Assembly: GCF_013373865.1 (NCBI RefSeq)
Contig: NC_050474.1
Location: 15,781,042 to 15,845,041, forward strand
Reading direction: 5' to 3'
DNA from: Monomorium pharaonis
Lineage: Eukaryota > Arthropoda > Insecta > Hymenoptera > Formicidae
DNA: 64,000 bases
The translations under genes were made by a program, and so were the position numbers. Of the stretch, positions 1 through 10,788 are shown piece by piece. The notes beneath the pieces are model-generated. The model saw only the letters and a program-made list of their open reading frames with translations. It did no database searches and was not told the DNA's origin. Position 1 is the first letter of the stretch; each line of letters begins with the position of its first letter.

Positions 1-159
1 TGCTTGTTGAAGTTGTTTCTCAGCTGCTATTTTTTTATTCGTATAAGCCTTGTTTTCAATTTCATGAGTCAACTGTAACCAGTGCTGCAATCCAGCTGGT
101 GGCGACCAACACCTATCTTCGAGTTCACCTTCGGCACGTTGTAACTCTAACTTTAACAT
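1..159 (-). CDS. Stim: Stim exon 8 (partial): end of coiled coil 1 and start of the Orai-activating (SOAR/CAD) region
   Basis: This is the last Stim exon in the window; the gene runs off the left edge. It encodes codons 338-390 of the assembled reading. The acceptor AG lies at 160-161 after a short pyrimidine-poor tract, and the exon opens in phase 0. The stretch SPPAGLQHWLQLTHEIE is the clearest match: vertebrate STIM1 has APEALQKWLQLTHEVE at the start of the region that binds and opens Orai channels. The exon is 53 intact codons with no stop. From family knowledge, this segment is cytosolic and is exposed when ER calcium falls. Seen: sequence and frame. Inferred: function, by close family resemblance. 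Confidence 0.93.
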   Translation of the reverse strand, partial: MLKLELQRAEGELEDRCWSPPAGLQHWLQLTHEIENKAYTNKKIAAEKQLQQA

Positions 160-236
160 CTGCAATATATACAAGTTGATAAGGATACATTACTTTGCAT
201 ATGTAATGTATAAAATAAACAAAGAACGGCATTAAC

Positions 237-380
237 TTCAATTTCCGCTTTCAATTGCGATACTTCAAGATCCGAATACGAAGTATGTAATCCCAAGCTT
301 TCATCCTGCAAACGTTTTTCTAAATTCTGTTTTTCGGTAGCCGCACTTTCTTGTTCCATTCTTGCTCTTTCCAGTTCTTT
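237..380 (-). CDS. Stim: Stim exon 7: coiled coil 1
   Basis: Codons 290-337 of Stim, 48 codons in phase 0 at both ends. The protein is Glu/Lys/Arg-rich and heptad-like (KELERARMEQESAATEKQ and onward), as expected for the long cytosolic coiled coil 1 that clamps the activating domain at rest. The acceptor AG is at 381-382. The donor at 235-236 reads GTTAATG on the coding strand, a weak match to GTRAGT. The intron to exon 8 is only 77 bases. The exon is longer in some frames than the splice model because the flanking intron is partly open; the phase of exon 8 and family alignment decide the boundary. Confidence 0.93.
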
Positions 381-2274
381 CTGCAATCGATTATATATAA
401 ATACAATAATCTTGATTTTCTTATCAAGATATTTTCTCATTAAAGACTCTAGTAACCTCTCCTTCTTAGTTAAACTTTTTTTTTTAGGGGCTTAGCAAAA
501 TAATTGACTTACAATTTTAAAACAACTTTTATGACTTACGTCTTTGAGTTGTATTCTGAGTTTACTTTTATCAATAAAAGTGCCGATAAAATTGCCATAA
601 ATGTGATAACAAAGTAATCATATTTTGAATGCACTTTTATTGATACTTTTATACCACCAGACATCGTATAAAAGTACAATTTTATAACAAAAATACTATT
701 CTAAGCTATTTTTATAGCACATTTATATTGTTTCTGACAAATGTAGCACTAAATATGCTCAAGTCTACATTTATCCAATATAAAAATACAACTTTAATTA
801 ATCCTAATAATGTTATACAACAAATTTTATTAATAAAAAAGTATATTAAAACAATGAAATAAACAATAAAATAAAATTCATAATATTAATTGAAACAGAT
901 AATAGTATAAAGAATAAAATATAGTAATAAAAAAATAAAAGTGATTAAAATAAAATAAACATAAAATATAAATAATAAAATAGAAAATAAATTAATGGAC
1001 CTTTGGCCCGTATTCTAAGTTCACTTTTATTGGCACATTTATACCACCAACTTTAAAAATAAGAATAAATTTATAAAAGCGCCATTAAAATTATTCTCAA
1101 CGCTTATTCTCAACACACGTTAACAGTACTTTTATCTTAGAAATACATTTATGATTGTTATGTTATGCATCATAACTGCTTCGCACTGTGATTGGCCACC
1201 AAGTCAGTCGCAAACAACACACTACAATTTACAAACTTTCTATCAGTCATAAAGTTATCACTTAACTTAGAAATAATATGTGAATATTGGCAACACTTAA
1301 CGTTTTATTTTACGAATTTTAACCACATGATAAAATTTTATATTTTACACATATCTTGACACCATAAATATTAAATCAGTAATTTGTAGACACAGATTCA
1401 CCGAACATTATTGTTTCTATAAAATTTCAAAATCAATGTAATCATTCACTTGATAAGGACCTGAACTCTAGGTTAAAATGTCATGTAATTATTAACAAAT
1501 AAACTAATTTGCCAATCAAGTCGACAAAAAAACGCGTCTATTCCTATTACAAACTTTACTTCGTTCTATTTCTCAACATCGTAGTAATAATAAATGCAAT
1601 GTAAATGCTTGTACTTAAAGTGCACTTCTGCCAAAGCATTATTATACTGCACAAAACAAAATGCATCCTTGAATTTTCAGATCAATAATTTTAGAAAATT
1701 TATTTACTATGTCGTGTTTCTAGTTTCTTATCAAACACAAACATGTGCGAACATATATCACACTAATCAAATTTTTAACGTTACTGATACCATCGATTGT
1801 CCTTTTGTATTCCATATTTTTGAATACATCATTTATTCTTTAAATTTTAATATTTTTGGCAATTATTTACCTTAGGATTTCTCACCAATTTTGATGACCT
1901 TTAAATATGTTGTCAAGTACATTATTCTGAATAACTTTTCCCTATATATGTTACTGTCACTCGACCATAGTTTTTGAGTTATACACAAGTTTCTTTTTAA
2001 ATTTTTTTTTTAATTTCTTGCTTTTATTAGTTTTAAATTAAATTTAAGTTAGGTTTAGTATAAAAAAAATAACAGCACTTCAATAAACATTAATCTTCAT
2101 TATTATTAATAGAAATTAGAAAAATGTCATCCATTATGTCAAAAAAGTCAACTATTCTTGTATTAAAGTTATATTGCCGTCGAAACAAAAATTCGGCTAT
2201 ATAACACAATGTTTTTTTCAAGTTCTATGACGCAAAATATTGTAGAAAAAGTGGGGTAAAAGTTACTACAATCG

Positions 2275-2805
2275 TGAACCTAGCTTCGCTTCTAAAGTAG
2301 TAAATAAAGGCGCAAACCTATGTGGTACAGTACAAGCGTGAAACGTCGTTTCGCTCCGTAAAGCAGAGGGAGATATGGACCTTGCTTCGTCTGGAAAGTC
2401 ACAAACCCATGTAATACAGAAAACGTGTAGGCAAGGTGCAGAAAGAGGGGCAAAGCTTTTGATTAAAGCAAAGAATATATTTTCTGCTTTAACCAAATAT
2501 AAATAAAAAATACAGTGTACTTTTGGTTAAAGCAGATAATACTTTGCATTGAGCTATTTGTGTTTTTGATTGAAAATATATTCTCTTTCAATCAAAAGCA
2601 CAAATAGTTCAATACAAAATATTATCTTTAACAAAAAGTATAACAAGCGTGGACATCGTGTAAGCAGAGGGGAGGTGTGGGAGGATCTCGCTTCGCGCTG
2701 AAAGTCAAAAATCCATATGATATAGTACAAGCGTGAACTTCGCTCTGTAAGCAGGGGGGAAACCTCTGGTAAGTAGACTTCGCTTCGCTTGAAAAGTATG
2801 CAAAC
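2275..2805 (+). repeat. ~88-bp degenerate repeat block, copy A
   Basis: Units of roughly 85-90 bases recur, each with a segment like GTGAACNTCGTTTCGCT, a GTAAGCAGRGGGGA segment, a CTTCGCTTCGC segment and then GTCACAAACCCATGT followed by ACAGTACAAGC. Units begin near 2275, 2337, 2425, 2645 and 2731, with a hairpin interrupting the block at 2519-2641. The same unit recurs at 59396-59620. It has no open frame that looks coding. The GC-rich, G-run character is unlike the AT-rich surroundings. Confidence 0.65.
2519..2641. repeat. Long imperfect hairpin inside the 88-bp repeat block
   Basis: GCTATTTGTGTTTTTGATTG at about 2552 is answered by CAATCAAAAGCACAAATAG at about 2598, and the outer flanks (ACTTTTGGTTAAAGCAG and its near complement) pair as well. 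The stem is about 55 bases with an AT-rich centre. It splits the 88-bp repeat units on either side, so it may be a small foldback insertion. Confidence 0.6.
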
Positions 2806-3074
2806 ATAAAAATAAGAAATTAAAATCTTTTAAAGGTCACTCAAGAGGGTATCGCATTTATGAAACTTTTTTTGTTAATAACTTTATATATAACTCAACT
2901 AAGGCCGAGCGGCGTTAACATGTATAGGTAAAAGTTGTTCAAAATAATGAACTTGACAACATATTTGAAAGTCATCAAAATCGTCAGAAATCCCTAATAA
3001 AAATAATTTCCACATTTTTTATCAAATATTGAAACGTCAACATATTCTTCTTATATAATGCCATGACCGTAACG

Positions 3075-3283
3075 ATCATAGGCGATTCCTCAGCGTATTT
3101 CTGCGATATGCGCTTTTTACTAACGGCCTATTAAAGGAATTTTTTCTGGACAAGATACTCTGATGGTTTACCATTGCTTTCCAAGAGGTAACAAACGAAT
3201 AAATATTAAATTTAATCAAAGTTTGAACCTGGGTCTTCAGCACAAAAAGCAAATGCAAAACTCACTGCGCTACACCATCAACA
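3075..3283 (-). mobile_element. tRNA-derived SINE-like segment
   Basis: Read on the minus strand, the segment starts with a tRNA-like head: an A-box-like TAGCGCAGTGA near 3275 and a B-box-like GGTTCAAACTT near 3230, spaced as in a tRNA gene. It is followed by GAAAGCAATGGTAAACCATC. No cloverleaf could be closed convincingly, so it is not called a tRNA gene. Internal polymerase III promoter boxes plus an unrelated body are the usual layout of SINEs; the family is not recognised. Confidence 0.45.
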
Positions 3284-3869
3284 TATATATCATAATATAA
3301 TAATGGTAAAGCATAATAATAACATAAAATAAACAGTATGTATTCTATGTATTATTCTATAAATTATTTATTTTATTATTTATATTATTTATTTATTGTA
3401 TATACACATATACTTATTCATTTAATTTATTTTAATTATTTTTTACTTTTAGTTTATTCATTTTATTCTTTATACTTTATTCTTTATACTGTTATTTATT
3501 TCAATTTATTTATTTTATTGTTTATTCAATTTTATTCTATTTTTTATTAAAATAAAAAAAATATATCGTATAACATCATTAGAATTAATTAAAGTTGCCT
3601 TTTTATATTGAATAAACGTAGACCTGGATACATTTAATAGTATATTTATCAAAAATAATATAAAAGTGATATAAAAGTAGTAAAACATTGATTAGTAAAA
3701 CAGTATGTTTGCCAAAAAAATCACAATTTTATACGATGCCTAACAGTTTGTATCTAAAAGTCCAAATAAAGTACGTTCAGAATATGGTTACATATTTATC
3801 GTCACATTAATAGCAAATTTATCGGTATTTTTATCGATAAAAGTAAGCTCAGAATACAAGTCAAAGATT

Positions 3870-4026
3870 TACAAATTTAACATATTGTCTCAAAATTATA
3901 AATCAGCCGTTCTGCTAAGAACCTTAGACTTTACCAATTTTTAGTAAGAAAAAACAAAAAAAAAGAGACCTTATTTTTATAATTCTGTTAGAATCAAACA
4001 TTATTAGTGTATCTTTAAAAAAATAC
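3870..4026. other. Stim intron 6, plain sequence next to exon 6
   Basis: AT-rich intron sequence with no gene or element seen. It contains the 19-base string TTAGACTTTACCAATTTTT at about 3926, which recurs at about 5627 in intron 5, suggesting flanks of a shared repeat. Confidence 0.6.
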
Positions 4027-4196
4027 CTGCAAATTTTCCAACGCAAGTTCCGCTTTATGCAAACTTTCCATGTCCTTCATCATTCTATGTAAATGCTTTT
4101 GTGAATTTTTCTTTTGTTGATATACGTACCAACATCCAATAAGTGCTCCAAATAATAATGTAACCAGTACCAAATCCTTGATGTTGTGTCCAGCAT
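4027..4196 (-). CDS. Stim: Stim exon 6: transmembrane helix and start of coiled coil 1
   Basis: Codons 233-289 of Stim. The exon joins in phase 1 to exon 5 and ends in phase 0; acceptor AG at 4197-4198, donor GTATTT at 4021-4026. It encodes a hydrophobic helix, LVLVTLLFGALIGCWYVY (about residues 241-258), followed at once by a basic cytosolic stretch and HLHRMMKDMESLHKAE, which matches the post-membrane start of coiled coil 1 in vertebrate STIM1 (MKKMMKDLEGLHRAE). From the family: the single ER membrane span that passes the calcium signal from the lumen to the cytosol. All 57 codons are intact. Confidence 0.95.
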
Positions 4197-4959
4197 CTAT
4201 TAATTATTACATATAGTTTCAAATTTGCTATAGATAAATTATTAAATCGCAATATTAGGGAGGTTTACAAATTTTTTCACATAAAATAAGAATTTTTTTA
4301 AATTGTACTTATGAAAAAAAGAACATTAAAGAACATTTTAGAACTAAAAAATTCCAAAGTTTTTCCTGTAAAATATAAAATAAATTTATAAAATATAAAA
4401 TTTTCTTAAACTTATAGAAGACTGGCCCTTTTTTGAACGACTTTTTTAGTTTTAGTGTTACAATTTTTGTTCTTGTCGGTGAGTTGAACTACAAAAAAAA
4501 ATAATATTGCTCTACCAGCGCCTAATATTAATCTTTTGGTCCGAAAGAAAATTAATAGTTATTTTTTTGTTGTATTTAAACTTTATATTATTGTTCATTG
4601 TTAAAATTATTGTTTAACGTTATTTGCAATAAAAGTGTGTTAAAAAATATATATAAAAATATAATTAAGGCGCACAAATTTAATTATGTCGAAAGAAATA
4701 ATTTTAGCTAAATGAATAGTGTTTTCGGTAAATCCAATTATAAGCTTAATATTAAGTTTCTTGTCCCGAAGGGATTAAATATAACATACTAGTAAAAAGA
4801 TAGCAATGTAGTTTGTTCTAAACCGTTATTATTAAACAATTCTTTTCTCCGCATTAATACTTATCAATATTATAAAGATTATGTATCTAAATAAAAAAAA
4901 TAAAATATTTTTATTATTTACAACAGTATGTGCATTTGTGGTGTTTGCGAAGCATGTAG

Positions 4960-6015
4960 GAATCATACAATTCAGTTTTTCTTGTTCGATGAGCTAAATT
5001 TAAAAAATCAGCTCAAATGCTCTAAGTTTCCAGGAAAAATATTAAAACATTTTAAATAGAAGAAAGTATGAATTTATTTTATCATCTTTCAAATTATCTG
5101 ATCATATTTCTTTCATGTTTCCATTAAAATAGTGCCTTTTATTTTCATTAATGAATAAATATGATATCATGATAAAGACTTATTCTAGAGCATTTATAAA
5201 ACGGAATACCATCTTTTATATGTTAAAAGAATATCTTTTAATAAACATTACAGATATTATTAATTTTGAAATCGTACATTCGTAATTATGTTTTACATGC
5301 TTTCCATGTTTATATATGTAATGCAAATATAAATAAAAAATTATTAAAAAATAACAAAGTCCTATCCTATCTTAAAAAAGCCATGTTAGCGATTTGTTAC
5401 TTTTTGTCACAATGCTATTGACGCCTCTCGCTTACTTCACTTCGTGCTGAAAAAGTAATTTTTTGTCATTGTAATTGAATTTTTGAATTAAACAGTTCAA
5501 ACAAATAAAAAAAAAAATATAAACGCAAAGAATAAAAGAATAAACTATATATTATATGTATATATGTATTGCAAATACGAGAACGCTTCTCTTCCAAAAC
5601 AATTTTTTAAAGAAACGTATTGATACTTAGACTTTACCAATTTTTAGAACAATTGTGTTCACCAAAAATTTGAACTTATTCAGATGAATGTACACTATCC
5701 ATTAATAATTCGTTCCGTGGACCTTCTCACGGGAAATGGAAAACGCAGGAATATATGTAGTTATATGGCATCTCTCTCATTAACTGACTGGCATCAATAA
5801 TTAGATTGAAATTATCTTATTTATTCAAGAGTGAAAATAAAAGTTACAATTGTAATGGAAATATAAAAGAAATATGATCAAATAACTCGAAAAAGTGATA
5901 AAATCAATTGTTTCTTTCTTCTATTTAAAATATATTTCACAACTTTTCCTGAATGTTTAGAGCACTTTGGCTGTAATTTTTTAATTCAGCACGTCAAACT
6001 GAACAAAAAAAAATA
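4960..6015. mobile_element. Foldback element in Stim intron 5
   Basis: The arms at about 4975-5170 and 5815-6000 are imperfect inverted copies (for example GATCATATTTCTTTCATGTT on the left against ATGATC and TATAAAAGAAAT on the right; CTCTAAGTTTCCAGGAAAA against TTTTCCTGAATGTTTAGAG). The interior is AT-rich, with a small GC-richer stretch near 5425 (GCCTCTCGCTTACTTC). No coding frame. Exact ends uncertain. Confidence 0.5.
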
Positions 6016-6706
6016 CTGACTCACACGATCCCCGCGTGTTCCGTAAAACATAAAAAATGCACATACTTCTCTCGCATATTACTCATTATTTTAAGTATTT
6101 AAAGATAATAATGCTAAAAGCTTTTTTTGTTAAAAGACATTTAAGACTCCAGTTCCATTACTACCGCCATACTGAATTCGTAACGTGAGAAGCGAGAAAT
6201 ATCATGCTGAGAATTCTTGTATGCCATTAAAAAAAAAAAAGATATTTCAGTGAAATAACACCTCAGATCCCTTTAGTATGTACACTTGTAAGATAATCTA
6301 AAAATTGTTTTTTCCTTGACAGTTAATAAACAACCGTATCATATAAAGCCTAATTATGTGATAAAGCACACAGTCAGACGTTGGACAGCTGTCGAAAGGA
6401 ACAAAAAATGTACCATCCACATATTGTTTTCTTCACTAATCTTAGTTTTCGAACAATTTTTTGAAGTCGTAAAAATACGTCACACGTTATAACACTAGCA
6501 CAAAGTAAACAATAATGAAGTGGCATGTAAGAATAAATTGAGTCAATATAATATTATCTCGCCTTTTAGTTCTTATTCCTACTACTTATGTATCGCTACT
6601 GTCAACGCAGAGTTCTTGATTAAACCAGGAGCCTTAAAAATAAAAAATCATATAACATCTCTCAATTTTTTTAAATAAAAAATCTCTTTAAATATTTAAA
6701 AAGTAC

Positions 6707-6822
6707 CTTTAGGAGGTCCAAAAAGAACAACGTCCATTGCTTTTAAAGCAATTTTTTGTTTGTGGATAGGATCTTTAATACCCAAAACGTTGCTAAGATA
6801 ATGCATATTGTTTACAGCTAAT
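6707..6822 (-). CDS. Stim: Stim exon 5: second half of SAM domain
   Basis: Codons 194-232 with split codons at both ends (phase 2 in, phase 1 out); acceptor AG at 6823-6824, donor GTACTT at 6701-6706. It encodes LAVNNMHYLSN, then KQKIALKAMDVVLFGPP, matching vertebrate STIM1 LAVTNTTMT and RQKLQLKALDTVLFGPP. This is the C-terminal part of the ER-luminal sterile alpha motif, which together with the EF-hands oligomerises when calcium is lost. The exon is intact and is separated from the first half of the SAM domain by a 22.5-kb intron full of transposons. Confidence 0.95.
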
Positions 6823-7099
6823 CTGAAATAAATATTTAAAGAATTACAAATATCATTTGTGATAATGTGCACGCGCATAAACACACACATACACGCGCAC
6901 GCAGGCACACATCATTTGTATATTAAGTGTACACTTAATTCTCGGCCTTTTTAAAGAAAACATGTTGTTTGTTCACAAAAAAATAAATAATCCTACAATT
7001 CCTAAATAGATTACTTTTTACACACTTTTGCCATCTTTCAAATAATTGGCATAAATACACTTTAGAAAAAAGGTGATTTCGAATTGATAAATTGATCGA

Positions 7100-7660
7100 T
7101 ACTTTTGTGAACCTCCCCAGGAAACTTGGGAATCAAGTCATCAGAGTAAGAATCAACCAATATGACATTGCAGGGATCAGAAAGAATCTGAAAGGACAAA
7201 GTCTGATGAATATGCTGCGTAAGAGAGAATTCCAAGCCCATATCGCAGATGACTTCCGCTGATTGTTCTCACTGTATGCGACCAAGCATTGTCGTACAGC
7301 AGAACTCGCAAAAAGCCCACCTTTTAAACCCTACCAAGTTTGAGTAGGCATTTCAAAATAGCTTGTTTGTGAATCACTGCAAATGCATTTGCAAGCTCTG
7401 ATTAAGTTTGACAGAATTTTCTTCCAATAACTGTTTTAATTTTTCATCTTTAACTTTTCTTGGTTGTCCTGGAAAATGCCTTGGAGATTGAAATTGTCAT
7501 CCTGAAACTTTTGAAACTCTTTTTAGATGTGCTATAAAAAAACAATATTTCACCTAAGACCGATCAAATCATTTCCTTAGATTGCCTCACTGACATTTTT
7601 CTTCAATTTTGAAATGTGAAAAGAAGACAGTTCTTCAAATGCTGCTTTTCGAATACAGTG
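7100..7660 (-). pseudogene. mariner-like transposase relic with internal deletion
   Basis: On the minus strand a broken frame keeps pieces typical of mariner transposases: a PRKVKDEKLKQLLEEN-like helix-turn-helix linker near 7450, LLYDNAWSHTVRT near 7290 and YGLGILSYAAYSSDFVLSD near 7230. The last two correspond to the second and third catalytic regions (YDN-H and YSPDLAPSD in active relatives). Most of the central part is missing between about 7320 and 7370, and several stops and frame changes occur. No intact ends were identified. A dead copy in Stim intron 4. Confidence 0.65.
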
Positions 7661-7941
7661 TAAAAATATAAGGTATAATCACTCGGCCAAGTTCACTGTA
7701 ATTTTCCTGAGAACGGTCCGTAATTGAATGATAGATAGCGTGTGTATAAGGCACCTACCTTACAGAAGTTTTCACGCACAAGATATAATGCATTTTTATA
7801 ATACTACAATATCAAGTAGATTGCTGCAAAATTAATTTTTTTTATAGTTATTATATTTATAATCAAACTTACAAGAGAAGTCACAAGTGTCCGCCGCCAA
7901 TTTGATTCTCCTTGAAATATGTTGTCAAACGCACAAATTTG

Positions 7942-8666
7942 TGTTCGCAAAATCGCGTGAGTTCGCTAGGTTCCCTGCGAAGTTTTGCTAGAATTTCTTT
8001 GCTAGAGAAAGGAATGCAATCGGATGTTCTTAAATAAAATTAAACGAAAATTATAAATGGAACTCGGGAGATTTCCGAGTCGTCATATATTTATATCACA
8101 GATAATAGCGGGCCGAAGGCCTCCCGCCTTGCACCTACCCGCGCGCGCGAACCATTCTCTGCACCACAAAGGTTTGCGATTTTCCATGTAAAACGAGATG
8201 CTCGTAAAAATACGTAGACGTTTGAAATTCACATTTTTTTCTGGCAAAGCGACACTTTTTTCTGCTAGATGTTTCTCAGATTAGATAATCTGTTATATGA
8301 TATATTAATGTTTTTCATTAAAAGACTGTGCGATGTCCAATAATGCGGTGTCTAATCGTGCGGTGTCTAATCGTGCGGTGTCCAATCATGCGGTATCCAA
8401 TCATGCGGTGTCCAATCGTGCCGTATCCAATCGTGTGTGTCCAATCGAGCTGTGTCCAATCGTTACGTGTCCAAACGGGATATTCCCGCAACAAATCGCA
8501 TGTTTCACATACAGACGCCAAGAGAAAGAGCGAGCGTTAGTAAGTAAGAGTGACCGCATACGCTAACAAGCGCTAGCGTGGCGCTTCGCGATCCAGGCGG
8601 ACAGGGATCAATCGATGCTGCCATCTGACACGGTGAGAAATACTGACAAATTATAATTCTCGAACA
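7942..8666 (-). repeat. BEL 3' LTR, centre replaced by a 15-bp repeat segment
   Basis: The LTR begins TGTTCGCAAAATCGCG on the plus strand and ends ATTCTCGAACA (725 bp; TG...CA). Its outer parts match the other LTR at 13720-14374. The middle does not: about 8111-8505 has no counterpart, and about 13884-14210 of the other LTR is missing here. The foreign middle carries a GC-rich start, a GGTTTGCGATTTT motif on the minus-strand side and a 15-bp repeat array. Confidence 0.8.
8111..8505. repeat. 15-bp repeat module (array 1) with linked anchor motif
   Basis: From 8334 to about 8475 a 15-bp unit recurs about ten times: GGTGTCCAATCGTGC and variants (GGTGTCTAATCGTGC, GGTATCCAATCATGC). One unit is a base shorter. 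Upstream, at about 8160-8185, the minus strand reads ATCGCAAACCTTTGTGGTGC, the same motif found beside the array at 55010-55720. The array is open in three plus and minus frames only because the unit is a multiple of three; it is not a gene. Confidence 0.7.
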
Positions 8667-9175
8667 TTTCGCCCACCATTAGTAACATGATCCCTACTCT
8701 GTTGATGGTATTGGTAAAACAGCGAGCTTGATTACTTGTCGAACGAGTATCGTAGTGGCGGTCTTCAGTGTCACCACTCTAATAAGTCAATCCTGGGTAT
8801 AAGGCAATTACACGAGGCAATGGCCATTTGCATGACGTCTTTCATCAGTGATTAGCACTAATGAGCCAATTTTGATACAGTTGTTCTTGTGGTGCCATTT
8901 CAAAATTGATTACTGACGTTGCAGGTAATATGATGACCATTGTAATCAGAATTGTTGAGCACATTGCTGCATGAATTGCCATCGTGAGAGTCTAGAGGTT
9001 GCTAGGCCATCCAGAGGTTCTGGTATCGTGGTGAATGGGCTTCCAATGAGAAAATGTCCTGGGGTGAAAGCTGAGATGTCTTCTGGATCGTCACTCAGCG
9101 GCTCAAGAAACCGTGAGTTGAGAGTTCCTCTATTTGAGCAAGCAATGTTGTGAGTTCATCATAGATGAGCAGAGT

Positions 9176-9824
9176 TTACCCAATAGTGCACCTGAAATAA
9201 AATTTTATGAACTTTACCACCGCCTCCCACTTTCCTCCCATGTGGGGGGTAGCTGGAGGATTGAACTCCCATCTTGTATTATCCTGAGTGAGCATTTTGT
9301 TGATCTGTTGATGTTCTTGAGAGCTCTGGATAAACAGTCTTTTGAGAGCTACATCTGCCCTGATGAAATTGGTGCCACAATCTGAGTGTAAGATGTGAGC
9401 GAGGCCGCGTTTGGATGAGAATCGTCGGTAGGCAGCAATAAATCCCTCTGTTGAGTAGTTGCTAACTACTTTAAAATGTACTGCGGATATTGAGAAACAC
9501 ACGAAGACACAGATCCAGCCTTTGTGTTTTGCCACCTCTTCCCTTCCAGGTCTTGATGGTGAGTGGTCCTGCGTAGTCAACTCCTGTGTATATAAATGGG
9601 CGTGACGGCGTGACCCTTGAGAGAGGTAGTTGGCCCATCAGTCGATGAACACGAATCCCTCTCTGCCGGGCACACGCAACACACCTCAAAATGTGAGATT
9701 TAACAAGAGCCCTTCCACCAAGGATCCAGTAGTTCTGCCGAATGTGTGGATGGACAAGAATAGGCGATAACCAATTAAGTAAAGTATAAATAACAACGCA
9801 AAATCGCAGGATGTTTGCCATCAC
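9176..9824 (-). pseudogene. BEL/Pao integrase, broken
   Basis: Two overlapping minus-strand pieces in different frames. The first (9824-9471) has the zinc-binding Cys pair in ILRCVACARQRG and the core start FIYTGVDYAGPL with the first catalytic Asp. The second (9580-9176) has HSDCGTNF with the second Asp and MGGKWEAVVK with the Glu, completing D-D-E. At least one frameshift near 9500 separates them. Integrases of this type insert the retrotransposon cDNA; this copy cannot be read through. Confidence 0.8.
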
Positions 9825-10203
9825 TTGAGATAGATAAGTGAGCGAGTCGACCGCCCATTCGAATGATTCCTTGATCGTCGGTGTAAGCAGTTAATCGGTT
9901 GAGTGTGTCTTTGGTAAAGGTGAGTTAGACTGGAGAGCTCGTAGTTTGTACAAAAAGTATGCCGTTTGAGTTGCCTTGATCTAAAGAAACCTTGATTTCT
10001 CCAAGTTCACCGCAGCGATATTCACAACTGATGATGAGTCGTGAGTCTTCCGCAATCGTGAGATAAGTCTAAAATATAAAACTGTAATTCTCAATAGTTT
10101 ATTAAGGTCTGAATACCTATAGATAATATCCCAATGATAGTCAGCCTTTGGCGCAGCTGCTAACAATAATATGCCTGGGCGAGCTTCCGGAGCATTCAGA
10201 TCT

Positions 10204-10716
10204 TTAGTGAGTGCTGGTTGTGACGACCATGAGTTTAGTGTGAGTATCCATGGTGGTCCCGTCCATCAGAGGGTGTGGTTTTGAAGTTGAGCAGTTGTCA
10301 ATCCTCGTGAAACGCAATCTGCCAAATTGGATGTGCCAAAGATGTATCTCCAGTGACCGTCTGGAATGAGTTCTTGAATTTAAACCACCCGGTTTCTGAC
10401 GAAATCCTTCCAGCGCAATACATGATATTTGATCCACGAGAATGTCACGAGAAAGTCCGCCCACAGGTGAGTTACCGTTACGTCTACTTTCAGAATAGCT
10501 TGGACGTATTGCGTCGTGAGTCGTGAGAGCAGTAGCGCTGCTCGCGCCTGCGGTGTGCTCGAGCCTCGGGATTAAAAGTCGCTTAAGAGGTGCTACCTTT
10601 GTTTTGAAGCACAGAAATGAAATCGTAGCGCCGTTTGAGTTGTGGACGGAGAGATATACAACTGCAGTCATTGCCAGTTGAAAAGCATCAGAAAAGCCAT
10701 GGAGTTCTACTGTCAA
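10204..10716 (-). pseudogene. BEL/Pao RNase H region, broken
   Basis: Starts with ELHGFSDAFQLAMTAVVYL, the RNase H motif with its catalytic Asp (FSDA), and contains TKVAPLKRLLIPRLEHTA, a hallmark of BEL Pol. After about 60 codons the frame departs from the family pattern, so a frameshift is likely near 10560. The linker to the RT is at 10789-11094, with PPFGFASPVVIKAKILLQE. Confidence 0.75.
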
Positions 10717-10788
10717 GTCGCTCCAAATATTAAACCCTCAAGGTATTGAGAGCTTGGCCAAGCTTGTGAGTTCTTCTCTGATGATAAG

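Larger units (their letters stand above)
543..3865. mobile_element. TIR-bounded non-autonomous DNA element in Stim intron 6
   Basis: The two ends are inverted copies of each other. The left end begins TTTGAGTTGTATTCTGAG and the right end, read on the minus strand, begins TTTGACTTGTATTCTGAG; similarity continues for about 150 bases through TTTTATC-rich sequence. A second stretch resembling the same terminus lies in direct orientation at about 1012-1055, so at least one more related copy or an internal duplication is present. No transposase-like reading frame was seen. The interior carries an 88-bp repeat block, a long hairpin and a SINE-like segment. Family unknown; I could not fix a target duplication. 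Confidence 0.6.

Noticed and set aside
3215..3283. Functional tRNA gene
   Set aside because: A- and B-box-like strings are present, but no acceptor or anticodon stem closes. Reported as SINE-like instead.
8328..8566. CRISPR-like array
   Set aside because: Units are contiguous 15-mers without spacers, in an animal genome, with no cas genes.
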